NCBI GenBank assembly: GCA_019671135.1
Contig: JAHRHY010000009.1
Location: 992,001-1,056,000 of the forward strand
Reading direction: 5' to 3'
DNA length: 64,000 bases
From: Linnemannia hyalina
Taxonomy: Eukaryota; Mortierellomycota; Mortierellomycetes; Mortierellales; Mortierellaceae
Part shown: positions 1 through 12,415 of the stretch, in pieces
Layout: each line of letters begins with the position of its first letter
Position numbering within the stretch: the stretch's first letter is position 1
The notes under the pieces: generated by a model
What the model saw: the letters and a program-made list of their open reading frames with translations, nothing else
Databases searched by the model: none
Told to the model about the DNA's origin: nothing
Made by a program: the position numbers and the translations under genes

Positions 1-2375
1 GACGTCATGGTCCTTCAAGACTCCACGTTTCTCCGCCAACTTCCTCTCTTTCTCTTACATTTTACTTTTGAAGGTGAAAAAAAAAAATAGGGGTCGAGGA
101 CAATACGTCAGGGCAGGCAATGCAAGTTTAAAATGGCAAAGGGCGCGAGCGAGAGAGAGAAAGCAGTAATGCTGTCCGAATCGAAAACCGCCCCTTCACT
201 CCCTCACTTCGCTTCCACCTCCTCGACTTTTTTTGTTCATCCACTTCATCTCTGTTGCGCAATATTTCACCCCTACTCGTGGCCCACTACGTTGAAAGTG
301 CACTAAAACTATTTGATCTAGAAAAGAAACGAGAACAGGAGTGCCAAATGAGAGTTGACCACACCGACCATAGAGAGAAATTCATTTTCTATTCATTTTT
401 TTTTTTTTTTTTTTTGGCTGCAGAATGCACTTTTTGCCTAGCAATTGGCTCCACTTTTGGGTTCTTCTTTACCAGATTATTGCTTTGAACTTCTCCTTTT
501 TTGATGCGCGGCGGACATCCTTGTTGTTGGGCGTATGTGTATTTGTGTGTTTATGCATTGTGCAGCTCAATGCAGCCTTAGGCAAGCAAACAAAGGGATC
601 AACAAACGAAGGAGCCTTGAATGGTTTGTTTCTCAACATGAACAAAATGACAACGAAGAGGTGGATAGGAGTAGCGAGATTCTATCGCGTTGAATGAATG
701 GTTGATCCTGTGGCTGTTTCTTTTTTTGTTCATAAGAATTGAAATCGCCAAAGGTTCCCGCTGATGATGCCTGCCATGCTTGCCTGCCTACCGAAGTAAG
801 GATGAGAAAGTGGCCGTAGTGACTCTGTAGGATAGGACAGGTTAGTTGTTATGTTGAAGTTGAAACCCCCTACTCTCTCTGACTGTCCCCTGTCTTTCTT
901 TTGGTTGTTACCCCTTTTTTGTTTGCCTGGGGCACGAAAAATTACCAATGTAGCATGGTCTATGTATTGTGAAGAGAAAGAGTCCAGGTCGAGGTCCTTT
1001 TTTGTTCTGTTTTTCGAAGGATGACGAGCAGCCAATCCAATGCTCTAGAGGGATCCTCGTGGATTGTTCGGTGCTAATGTACGCTAAGTACATAACGGGG
1101 CATAGCGCCAAAAGGTTAACTTGTCCAGTTCCATCCACATGTGCGTCCACCAGTAGCTGCAGCCTGCTTGCTGCTTTATCCCCGTCGATTGAATCGGCAG
1201 GGTTTCGAATCCTACCTAGCCTTGGCCGGGATATTTATTTTCTTTCGATAATAAATACCCCGTGGCCCTCCTTTAATAAACCCGCAACCTGGCACCCTTC
1301 CCCAATCATTCTCTCTCTCTCTCTCCCCTCTCTTCCTCATCCCTCCTTTTTGCTCGACTTATATATACCCTTCCCCTTCATTCCACTGAACTTGCTTTGT
1401 TCCCTCATCGCCACTTCCCTCATTTCTCTCATCTGTTCCCTCATTAAAAAAAAAAAAAAAGAGTAATCAATTCACACTCTCACTCCTTCACTCAGCTCGT
1501 CTTTTGACAACATCCCACTCTTTGTAAGTGAGACCAAGACTTTTTTTTTTTTTTTTATTCGTTACGACGACCGTCAAATAATCGTTTGTCCCGCAGATCA
1601 TGTTCGTTTGGATCGAGGACACAGCATGCTATTGTTCCGAAGACAAGAGGAAACAAATTTCTTCCGGGCGACTCTTTAGCTTGTTTGTGTGTATTGCAAC
1701 CATTGCTTCGATAGATAAGAGGAATTAGGCTGGCTTTACTCTCGTGGTTCATTGAACATGACATACAATTAGTCCAGGGGTATCAAAAGAGAGGAGCAAG
1801 GGGTGTCATGGATTGCGAATGGTGTGCTTATCATCAAGTAATACAGACAAGGCAGACGGGGCGCGGGAAGCAATGTGAAGCAGGCAACAAAACACATGCA
1901 TACTACACATGATGCATTTGGCGCAGCTATCTCTTGCAACACCCTTTTGTTTACCTTTTGTTGCCCCCTCTCCCTTGTCTTTTCATTATACCCCCTGCAT
2001 TGTGCTCAAAAAGGAGAAGAAGAACAAAGAAGAAAAGGGTAATACTCTTTCACCTTTACCTTCCCCTTTCGCGCTTTCCTCATCCTTCACCATTCCCCCT
2101 TTACTTCCTTTTTTCCTCTCCTTCGTTTTACAATCCTCGCAAACATACTTGTACCACTCCCTTGGAAGTTCTCCTGCTAACCTTATTTATCTACTCGTCT
2201 CTTCTTTTTTCCATTTCTTCCCATCAACCGTGCCTGCATTGCATCTTTCAAACCTCCATCCTCGTTTGCCCCCTACCTCGTAACCACCATTCTTCAAGAA
2301 CAAAAAAGGTCGGATCATAACCACAACAACCCATCAACCCTCGACCTCCTCCTCATCACCTTCCTGTAAACCATT
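1..2375. other. Intergenic/upstream region of the KHA1-like gene
   Basis: No protein-coding gene is supported here. The short open frames are low-complexity and pyrimidine-rich, with no recognisable domain. Homopolymer runs are common (T-run near 397-415, A-run near 1446-1460, T-run near 1542-1556). A TATATATA motif lies at 1360-1367, and a clean GTAAGT donor-like site at about 1524 could mark a 5'-UTR exon spliced towards the gene that starts at 2376; this is inference. The stretch 1930-2370 is CT-rich, as expected for a fungal leader. Confidence 0.5.
1360..1367 (+). promoter_or_regulatory. Possible TATA box
   Basis: TATATATA is followed by a CT-rich stretch typical of fungal transcription starts. 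It is about 1 kb from the next start codon, so it would serve the 2376 gene only if a 5'-UTR intron exists (GTAAGT at about 1524). Otherwise it is chance or drives an unannotated RNA. Confidence 0.3.
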
Positions 2376-5300
2376 ATGGGCGGTGCTACAGCAGGCAAGT
2401 CTCCTTATTATGCATGCACACATCTGTCAACATGGCGAAACAGACACAAAAAAAAACTAACCATTTATACTGTTCTCCTCTCATTTACAGGAAGCGTAAT
2501 CACTGGTCTTAACCCGACTCATGTCAACCTTTCGGACCCCTTTCCGCTGTTTGTCATCCAAGTAAGGAAAATGGAAGGGCCTGTGCTCAAAATTTTATGT
2601 CTGTGTGCAGGCAAAATGTCCACAGGGACAAAGAAAGGGAGCCATGCTTGGTGTATTCACAAGCCATGCAGCAAAACAAACAGCCAACCAAGAGGCCCTT
2701 GCCACCATCTGTGCTTTCAAGCAATAGGACTAACAATTAATTATTCTTACAAATAACCATAGGCGGTGATCATTATCGGTCTATGCTACTTCCTTCATCT
2801 CGGATTGAGGCGCCTGAAGCAGCCTCGCGTCATCTCTGAAGTCATTGCTGGCATCATTCTTGGGCCCTCCGTCATGGGCCGTATTCCCGGATTCGCCAAC
2901 ACCATCTTCCACCCCGACGGATTGCCCTTCCTCAATCTCGTCTCCACCATTGGTCTTGTGATGTTCCTCTTCTTGGTCGGTCTGGAGCTTGATCCTGGTC
3001 TGGTCTTGAAACGTGCACGGTTCGCCCTCGGGATCTCTTTCGCAGGAATGGCCCTTCCCCTCGGAGTCGGAGCAGCGGTCAGTTACGTCTTGTACGAAGA
3101 ATTGGGGCCCGACACAACCGTCGGCTTTGGACAGTTCCTGCTCTTCTGCGGAGTTGCCATGGCTATCACAGCCTTCCCTGTCCTCGCCCGCATTCTCGCT
3201 GAGCAAAAGCTTCTCCAGACCAAGGTCGGATTCCTCACCATCTGCGCCGGAGCTGTTGGAGACATTATCGCCTGGATCCTCTTGGCCCTCGTCGTGTCCA
3301 TCATCAACAGTGCCAGCAAGATCACCCCTCTCTATGTCGTCCTTCTCTCGATCGCCTGGATCCTCATCCTCTGTTTTATTGTTCGCCCCGCCTTCAACTT
3401 TATGATCCGCGTCACCAAGTCTCAGGACGAGCCCAGTCAGACCATGATGGCGTTCACTCTAGTGGTCGTCCTCATCAGCGCCTTTGTCACCGACATCATA
3501 GGTGTCCATGCCATCTTTGGCTCATTCCTTGTCGGTCTCATCATTCCCAACGAGACTGGATTCGCCGACGGAGTCACCAAGAGGATCGAGGATCTTGTCA
3601 GTGTCATCTTCTTGCCCATCTACTTTGCCCTCTCTGGACTCAAGACCCAGGTCGGATTGCTGGACAATGGCAGGATCTGGGGATTAGTCATTTTGACCAC
3701 GTTTGTCGCTTGCTTTGGAAAGATCGCTGGGTGCACCATCGCGGCCAAGGTCCAGGGCATGGAGTGGCGAGAGTCGTTCGCCATTGGTATCCTCATGAAC
3801 TGCAAGGGTCTCATCGAGCTGATCGTCCTCAACATCGGATACGACGCCGGCGTCATCAACGACAGGGTCTTTGTTATCATGGTCGCGATGTGTCTCATCA
3901 CCACCTGCATGACCACACCCGGTGTCACTTGGGTCTACCCTCCCCATTACCAGCGTGCCGCTGCAATGCGCGCCCTTGCCAAGGAGAGGAAGCTGGCTGG
4001 AGTCGTTGTGCGCGATGATGCATCGGACGTCATCGACAACAAGGGATTCATGCTCTGCCTCGACAAGATCCACAACCTGCCCGCCATGATGACCTTCCTC
4101 GAGATGTTGAACCATTCCACCCCCGCCGCAGGTGACAATGCCACAGCAGGATCCCACTCGTCTCTCAGTGTCCCCGGATCTAACCTCTCCATGGTCAAGT
4201 CAGCCACAGATGAGAACACCTCCAGCCCCAAGATCATGGCTCTGCGTCTCTTGCACCTGACCGAGCGTAGTTCGTCTGTGCTGATGGCTGCTACTGAGCG
4301 CGCCGAAGTCCTCCGTCGAGACGCACTGATGACTGTCTTTCAGGCGTTTGCCAAGCTGAACAACATCCTCGTCCGCCCACGGATGACTCTTTCGACCGAC
4401 CCCGACGACTTTGCCAACAGTATCTGCGACGAGGCTGCTGAGAGCGGATCTGGAGTCATCATTATCCCCTGGAACTCGACCTCGCTTCCGGACCCACCCA
4501 TGAACAACGCTGAAGGAGGCGATAACCCTGTCTTGTCGCGCCCCCTTGTGACTTCGAACACCCAGCTGGTCAGCCGTCTTCTCAACACAACTGCCAATTC
4601 GGGTCTTGTCACTGCCGTCTTTGTCGACAGAGAGTATGGCGGAGCTGGACACTTCACCAACATTGTGGTGCAGATCTATGGATCACTGGACGACGAAGAG
4701 GCGCTGAAGATGGCCTCTGCACTGAGCCACAACCGCCTCTGCAACATTGTGATCATCCGTGTCGACGCTTACAAGGAGCTACTTGACGAGAAGGACGTTC
4801 GAGTGAACATTAATGACAATGATTCGATTGTGTCGTCGGCGGAGGAGCATGTTGAACTGCCCCATGACAACCAGATCCTTGTCCATACCTACTTTGCTCA
4901 CCGCGCCTTCGCCCATAACGACAAGCGAGCCAACAGCAAGCGTACCTCTGACTCGGGAGCTGTCGAGGCTGGCTTGGGCATCTATTTCCACGTTGTCCCC
5001 ACCCTGCAAGATTCGATTGGACTCGCCAAGACCATTCTAGGATCCCGCGATCTGTTGATTCTCGGCCGTGGACTGACCACCAAGCAAGGCCGTGCAGCCT
5101 CGACCTTCTCGCCCGACACCCATCAACAGGTATCCATGGGCGTTTATGGAACCTCGACAAGCGCACAGCACAACATCTCTAACTCTCGCCTGCCAGGACA
5201 GCACTACAACCTGCCTACTGGAATGAACGCATCGGCCGTAGGAACGCCTCTGCACCCCATCGACAACCCATTGGACACCCACGAGATTGTTCAGACTGGC

Positions 5301-5672
5301 ACCAGCACCAGCGATGTACGCCATCGTTCGCTCCGTGCCCAGCCATCGTCTCGCGACATGCACAACTCATTCATGACGGTGACATCGATCCTTGGTGTTG
5401 TTGCCCAAAAGTACCTGAGCTCTGGCATCGCCTGCTGTTTATTGGTAGTCCAGTCTGGTACACGACCTGCAGGTGCCATTGTGGCGCATGGAAACGAGAT
5501 ATCCCGAGCCGGCTCTGCTGTGTTTCACGAGTCCGCTAGGAGTGCCCAGCCAGGTCCAGTTGATGCTCATCACAGTAACCGGCCTTTGGGATTCGAGTCA
5601 GAGCATGCCCCGGCATACAGCCCGGAGCAGCATCACATCCGCATTGTCCCCGAAAGCGACAAACGCGCGTAG
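2376..5672 (+). CDS. KHA1: K+/H+ antiporter, CPA2 family (KHA1-like)
   Basis: Three coding exons: 2376-2394, 2491-2561 and 2763-5672, giving about 999 residues. The first intron has a GC donor (GCAAGT) and a normal AG acceptor; the frame closes as G|GA and gives MGGATAGSVITGLNP. The N-terminal half is a many-helix Na+/H+-exchanger domain (about residues 30-430) with features of CPA2 cation/proton antiporters: SEVIAGIILGPS, FLFLVGLELDP, AITAFPVLARIL, and GAVGDIIAWILLA with the likely ion-binding Asp near residue 197. The C-terminal half is a long hydrophilic tail (about 500 residues), as in yeast Kha1 (873 aa). The family exchanges K+ for H+ in endomembranes and helps with pH and cation balance. 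Substrate and location are inferred from family. The gene has no same-pathway neighbour. Confidence 0.92.
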
Positions 5673-6224
5673 TTGCTTGTACATAGTCATGTTTATCTTT
5701 TTGTACATCTATTTGTATTCCACTTCACTACCATCTTTTGCAACATTCAATACAGACACGCGCATGGCGCACTAACAACAACATTACTTTTTGAATGTGC
5801 TTTGCCACGAGTGTTAACGTCTTGTGCTCAGATGCAATGCCCTTTGCCACTACTTCATCTTGCCCATCCCAAATTTTCACTACTGAGGGCTGCGACGAAA
5901 TTGAGCTTCCCAAGGTCACTGCGCCGTATTTGCGTGCCACATGGCATAAAGAGCGATATCCTTGACCAAAACTGTTGTTTTCTTTTCTTCTCTTTCTTCT
6001 TCACTCCTCTACCTCTGGAACCCGCCTGCTGACCTGGTAAGGAAACCACCTTCCTTTCCTTCCTTTCCCTTCCCTTTTCTCCTTTTCTAAGGAACAGAAA
6101 ACGAAAGAGGGTGTGTGTATGTGTTTCTCATGGCCACACTTTCCTTTCCTCGTTGTTTCTCTTTGTTGGGTGCACGTGCGCGTTATTTTTGTCCTAGTTT
6201 CTTCCTTTTTTCTTTGTTTTTTTT
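5673..6224. other. Intergenic region 3' of the antiporter
   Basis: The first part is presumably 3' UTR. After that there are pyrimidine-rich tracts (about 5980-6090 and 6195-6225) and no frame I can support. Confidence 0.4.
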
Positions 6225-6905
6225 TTGCTGGAGCACACGCCTGCGTTGTATAATCCTTCCTTGGTGCCCTTTGACGACCTGCCAGAGCCACCAGCAGGAT
6301 TGCAACCCCTCAAGCTCAAGAAGGTCACTCTTCCCTTTGTCTTGGCCGTAGATCTGGTGATCCTCCTACCGTTACTGGAACACTGCACCGGCCTCCAACT
6401 GGACAATGTCCAGGTGGCTACCTACTGGTCCCGGTTTATCCTCCTGGTTTTCAAGAAGATCAAGAAGCGCAATCAGTTCAAGCACTTTACGATCGGGATT
6501 ACGAGCATGTTCTCGTACGAGATGATGACCCTACTGCGGTTGAACTGTTTTGTAGCCCTCGAGAGTTTGACGACCAGGGGGGGGGGGGGTGCCTGTTAAG
6601 TGGCTTCTGAGAGCGCTCCAGGATGGGGTTGTGAACGATTACACGAATAAGGGTTGGGTGCCTCGCAGTGTTTTGGAAGACCTTGCGGCGGGTTTGAGTT
6701 GATGTCGTTGAGTTGGTCTCGTCTTTCGAAGAATGCGTCAAGGCTGACCGCGGCCTTGCGAAGGATGCCGTGGCTGGAGTATTTGTATCTGGACCATGCG
6801 ATGGAGACCCTTGATGGTATTGCTGTAGAGAAAGACGAAGAGTATGGAGGAGGAGAACATGGGATGTCTTCAGCTGCGAGAGTTACAGAATCTGTTTGGA
6901 TGTGA
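6225..6905 (+). pseudogene. Frame-broken LRR/F-box-like remnant
   Basis: One reading frame from 6225 gives leucine-rich text (LEHCTGLQLDNVQVATYWSR) up to a nine- to ten-base G run at about 6581-6590, where it breaks. After the run another frame continues in the same style (WLLRALQDGVVNDYTNKGW), and from about 6700 a third frame continues (RLTAALRRMPWLEYLYLDHA). Together these resemble the LRR part of the F-box proteins elsewhere in this window, but no F-box is visible and at least two frame breaks are needed. It is either a decayed gene or a real gene hit by sequence errors at the G run. No start or end is assigned with confidence. Confidence 0.45.
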
Positions 6906-6949
6906 TCCCCCAAATCACACCAGAGCCGATCCAATCTGGGAGGTCGTGC

Positions 6950-9900
6950 CTTTTTTTAATAAAACGACACTTCTATCTGCCCAACTTTTATTTCCCCTTA
7001 CCCCAGCCTCCAAAATATCTTATTTCTTACAATTAGCAAGGGTCAACCACGGTCGCCTGTGTTGGCTGCATTGTTTAAGCCTACATGGGTACTAAAAGAT
7101 TGGGTCCACTAATTTACAATACTAGAAGAGGCCCTTTGAGTACTTTGTGTGTGTGGGAGAGAGAGTGTGTGTGTATGTGTGTGCGTGTGTTTGTGTTTAT
7201 GTGCAGATAGATTGCACTGAGTGTGTTTGCAACTTTGCATGTGCGCAGAACAGGAATACAAATTACAGAGAGCGTAGCTTGGGCATTTTTAAAAATACCT
7301 GGGTCACGGTCCCCCCGCCCCCACCCTCCTCTCGTATTTCTAGTCTTCCGTACTTCCTTCTCTGGTGATTACTGGTTTTTAACACAAAAAGTATCAGGAC
7401 CAGGATTGACGGTAAAAGGAACGCGTCACGAAGTGTTAGCCCTAGCAAAGTATGTGGTGCTTGATCGGCAATCCATGTGTATCTGGTGCCGCATGGAAGA
7501 TCGAAGGTTGCTAGAGGCGTTCCAGGTGGCTGGTCGCCTGGGAGAATGGATAGGGAATATGAAGGTATGCCTCCCGTCCAAGTGATAAGCAGAAGCTCAC
7601 ATATAACTGGATTGGTTGGAGTATTAATCGATCGTGAGTTGTTCACCCTTTGCAAAAACAAGCACGAGTGTGAATAAAAACAATGCTTTGAGTGGTGATA
7701 GCATTGACATCTTGGGAGACTTCAGAGGAGGAGATGGAGGACAAAATGCAATATTGTAGAGGGAAAACATAACGAAAATCAGCCAGCAATGTGCAAACAT
7801 TGTTGCTCAACAAGTAATATCACGGACGTCCCTGCCATATATCCCTGACAGGAGGTTTGGTCAAGAATGTGCAGATGTGTATCTGAGGAGGAGGGGCGTG
7901 CGGATCTTGCTTGTGAGCGTTATGGTGCGCGTTAATGATGAGCGTTCTTGATAGGGGGTTTGTGTTGGTGTGGTGGTTCTTGTGATGGGGCTTGCGGTTG
8001 TTCCAAGTCGAATTGTTCTTATTTGGGCAGAGAATGCCAAGGAAAGGATGAGGTTGGAAAGAACCAAGGGATTGGGAAATCCAAAGGATCGCCCCAAGGG
8101 CTCAGACCAAGGGGTCAGACCAAGGGATCACCAAGGAATGACACCAAGGAACGACGAACAGAAAAATCAATGGGGAATATCAAGGGGTGAAAGAATCAGG
8201 GCACAAGAGACATCAGAGGGTGAAAAACACTGACTCGTGGTTCATAGCGACAATGCCTTTTCGAACATGATCCAAGCGCAGACTGTGACGATGAGCCCGA
8301 GGATTATTGGATTTTCTTCCCCTATTCATGCCTGCTCTCGCTTCTTTTCTTTTCTTTTTTTCTACATAATGCTTTGTCGCTTTTAATCTATTAAAAAGGA
8401 CCCTGAGGCTCTCACATCTCTCTATCTCTGTTTCTTAGCAATTGAGATTGAAATAGGCACAGGTGGACATGGTGTGATAATCAGTTTTTTCCTTTTCCTG
8501 ACTCCCATTTTGTGTCTTGCACATGTGTCTATTTCTTGCTTTGTTTATCAGATCCCGATGTGTGCAAAATTAGAGCATAACTTACACTCGTTCTTTCACC
8601 CATGTTTTTAGTTGACACACGACCCCGGTCCCGGTGAGTGCATCCAGTTATTGTAACAGACGTTCCACACTTCCATTATGGCCAAAGGTACGAAAGGCGG
8701 TTGTAGTAAAAAAAGGAAAGATAAAGAGAGGAGACATAGTTCAAAGATCTGAGTGGAGGGGCTGGATTGGACCGGAGAGGGCTGGATTGAAGGGGAATGA
8801 AAAAAAATGCGAGAAGGTTTAATGAAGGGGGTCCAGGCCCATTTCCCATTTAGCACTGCAAAGAGTAGTAAATCCATCTCTGATCGTGCATAGATAATAA
8901 TCTAAAAAAATGAGTCGCGTGAGAAGAAAAAGCCAACAATAGATACAGCCAATCCTCGTAGGACTCCCTCCTTCACCTAGTCCACAGCGACAGGCCATGA
9001 TCATGATAGACAGAGAAAAAGGGACATCGTTATTGCTGGTTTTTTATTTGGTCATACGTTTGCAATCCATTCCAACCCTGGAACATCGATCGGCAAAGAC
9101 AGTGAGCAGGAGGGCAACAACCAGGACAAACCAGACCGACAGGACGACAACCTAAATAGCTCTCAATTTCCCTCACTCTCCTCTCCCTTTCCTCTCTGCC
9201 TCGCCTGGGTAATCAGTAGTTATGTACACCTGAATCGGTACCTGGCGTTCGAACTGCGGGTCAAAAACGACAAAAGTGAGTCCGGAATGTGGTGGGGCCG
9301 GACACCGTATTAGGAAGAACGAAAGGTGGCGCATGTACACTTACTGCAGCCTTTTTGCCATCAACTGGGCGGACCATCCTTTTTATTCCTCTCCCCTCGT
9401 TTTCTATCCCCTTGAAAGGAGGGATGGCTGTCGTGGAGGACAGAACAGCCCCTCCTGAAGTTGTGGAGAGAAGGAGAGAGACAGATGGACAGATGGACGA
9501 ACGAGTTGATCCCCAACCAGGAGATCGACCTGCGCAAGGAGAGGAGGAGACGCATAGAAAGTTAGATAGCAGAAGAGGAACGGGATGTGTACATGGGAAT
9601 ACTTCGGTCGAAATACGAGGATTTTTTATGGTTCGAAACATAAACACTTCAGCCCGATCCTGGCTTCTTGTCTTGTGTAAAGTAATCAAGGTAAATCAAT
9701 CGTTCTGTGCAAGAGACACGGCATTCATGGCTTCTAGGTAAGCGCCATGGATGAATTTCATGCAAGGCAATGTCTTGCTTTACTAATAGAACCTTTCCTC
9801 CCTCTCCCTTTCTCCAAAAAAACACAGCAGGAAAAAAAAAATAGCTGAAAGGTCTGCTTGACCTTCCATCTATTCTCCATGTGATGGGCGTAAAGAACTA

Positions 9901-12150
9901 CAATAAAAAGACACCACACCTAGGCGAATATGTATGGGGCGAGATGGATAGGAGGAGGGGGACAAGCAGGAGTCGCATTTTTATTCACTCCCCTTCTTTT
10001 TCTTGGTTGCAAGAATTTTTCTGCGGTCGTTTGAATTGGGAGGAAGAAAATGTAGAGAGGAAAGTGAGTAGTTCAGGGGTGGGACGATGATGATGAAAAG
10101 AGGGGTCGTTCTAGAGAAAAGGGGGAAAGGGGAAAGAAAGAAACGTCCAGAGGTCTGTTCGTATTATTCTCTGTCCTTCTATTCCGTGTACATTTCTTCT
10201 CTTGATGCTATTATTATCGTGTGATTCAGCGACACAAGATGGAAAGTAGGAAGGAGGTAGATTGAGGGTGATGCGAATGCTATTTTGGTACTCTTCGTCG
10301 TGGTCGGTTGGGTTGTGGCCGTGGGTCGTGTGCATTTTCTGGTTGGCAACACGCGACTGCTCCAATGTTTGAACTAAACGCCGAATTGCGAGTAGAATGG
10401 AAAGTCTGGAAAAATACCCTTTTTTGCAACAACTCCCCTTACACCTCATTATCCTGGCGCACCATCATCATTACCTGATTTTCGTTTGTGTGTGTGTCAA
10501 TGTCAGTCTACTAAAAGGGGCGCCAATAAAACCTCATGTGCGAAAAGCAGGTCCGGGAGATTCTCCTTTTGCAAAAATAACCCCGGTAAGACGGAGCAAC
10601 CAGCAACCAAGAAAGCGAAGCAAGCGCCATCAACAAAGCAATGGTCGGGTGCTTTGTTTCTGTGCTCGCTTCATTCGGTTAGTCTTTTACCGTCTGTCGC
10701 TAGTTAGTTTTCGCATGTTGAAAAAAATAAATAAATGCATTAACACGAAAAAGGCACAATGTGTTGTTGTCTTCTATTTCGAAACTTGGTTGTTCCGCAT
10801 GCCTGTGTGCTTCGATTATTGATTGTTGATGCTGTCGAATGAAGCTGATAAGTGTACAGTACATGGTTGTTTGAGCGTGGACAAAGAGGCGAAGGCATGG
10901 AAGGAAAAGGAAGGGGTTTGTTATCGTTTGATCGTTAATATTGCTGTCACTGACCCTTTCGCTGGGAAAGAAAGAAGAGATGTGCTCTTCCCATCTAGGC
11001 TGACTGATGCTATTTGAGTTGGATGAACCATGGATGGATTGTAACTGCAAGAAAAATAAAGCGATGAACGATAAAAGAAAAATGAAATGAGCAAAAGCAC
11101 AAGCAAAAAGAAATCCTTCGGTATCTTCCAATCCGTTCAGCCCAAACAAACTGCGAAACGAGCACACGACCCTACATGCTCAAACGGTAGACAGGAATGG
11201 GCAAGAAAAAAACGCTACCGCCATTGCAAGTTTACCATTGCCCAGAAATAAAAATAAAAATAAAAAAGTTGTTCATGCATGGAAAAAATGGATGGATTGA
11301 AAGGGAAAGGAGAAAGGTATGTGCAATCCATGTTCTTCCTTTTTTTTTGGGCGTCATCTTTTAGGGCTCCGCCTACACCTCTAACGTAAAAAATGTCAAC
11401 AAGAGAAGTAAAAATCGGTGGCCACAAACCAAATGTACAGGGCGAAAGGGAAATAGCTTCAAGGTTCATGTCTAAAAATTGCCTACAGGTGGACACAACA
11501 CCACGAGACCTTTTCTTGTCTTGACCGTGGTTGTTCGTTCTTCACTCGTGTTGCAAATGGAGCTACCACCAAAAATAGAGTTTTCTTTTCTCACTCCTGC
11601 AAGTCTTTTCAACCCCTGGGCGTATTCCAGCCCAACGGATGCCTGTTGTTCCTTGTTTGCTATCCAACCCCCTTGCAAAAGGAGGAGCGACAGGACGGGG
11701 TTCATTAACTGCTCTCTCTTGATGTCGACTTGGCAGGACAACCCAGGTTGTGCGACAGTTTGTCTCTCTCTCTCTCACACACACACAAGGCAGTGCACTG
11801 TCAGACAACAAGGGAGCTGTCTCTCTCTTGCACGTTCCCTCTTGTTGTTTTTTTTTCCTCCACTCTCCCCCTCATTTTCCCAAGCCATGCGCTTTTGGCG
11901 CATCCTTGAATTACACTATGTTATTATTTATTTATCTTTGCTCGTGTGAGTGTGTGTGTACGCCGAATCGACAACACTCCACCTTTTTTTTTTTTTTTAC
12001 CAAGGTATTAAAGGAGCCCGGAGGCAGGCTCTCACCCGGGAAATACCTTTCCAGACCTTCTTTTTTTTCTATCTTTTACATCCTTCCACTATTGATAGCA
12101 CACCCACTAGCATTTCGTCCTCCTCTGTCGTCTGTGCCAGTATCTGCCGC
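6950..12150. other. Long gene-free stretch
   Basis: About 5.2 kb with no supported gene on either strand. All open frames are short, low in complexity and without domains. It holds GT-rich simple sequence near 7147-7200, a degenerate CCAAGG-type short repeat near 8060-8165, CT-rich tracts and several A/T runs. Part of the right end must be promoter DNA of the CotH gene. A non-coding RNA cannot be excluded by eye. Confidence 0.45.
8060..8165. repeat. Degenerate short tandem repeat, CCAAGG core
   Basis: The motif CCAAGG(G), often preceded by CAGA or CAC, recurs about six times at irregular 11-18 base spacing, including AGACCAAGGGGTC next to AGACCAAGGGATC. It looks like a small decayed minisatellite. 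No function is suggested. Confidence 0.5.
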
Positions 12151-12219
12151 CTCGTTTTCATTTACTCTCATTCTCATTCTCGCTCTCACCTTCAACTCTC
12201 CGCCGTCCTGTTCATCCCC

Positions 12220-12226
12220 TATATAA
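12220..12226 (+). promoter_or_regulatory. TATA box of the CotH gene
   Basis: TATATAA (in CCCTATATAACAGAGG) lies 190 bases before the ATG at 12416, with a CT-rich then CA-rich leader between. This is the usual arrangement for a highly expressed fungal gene. Confidence 0.6.
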
Positions 12227-12415
12227 CAGAGGCATCCCCCAAAACAGCACAAACCAACTCTTGTTCCCCCCACATAACAACAACACCCTTACCTCCCCTT
12301 ACCCTCTTCCCTAACACAAAGCGACAAACGACATTCCCGCCTCCTCTTAAACCGACCCCTTCCCAATTGCAACGCTATATCAACACAACCCTTTTAATCT
12401 ACACAACCAACAACG

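Noticed and set aside
1185..1215. T-arm-like GGTTTCGAATCC sequence suggesting a tRNA
   Set aside because: The stem does not pair properly (C/A mismatch, extra T) and no acceptor, D or anticodon arm can be built upstream.
969..1466. 165-codon open frame upstream of the antiporter
   Set aside because: Composition is that of pyrimidine-rich leader DNA (long Ser/Leu/Pro runs ending in poly-Lys from an A run); no domain.
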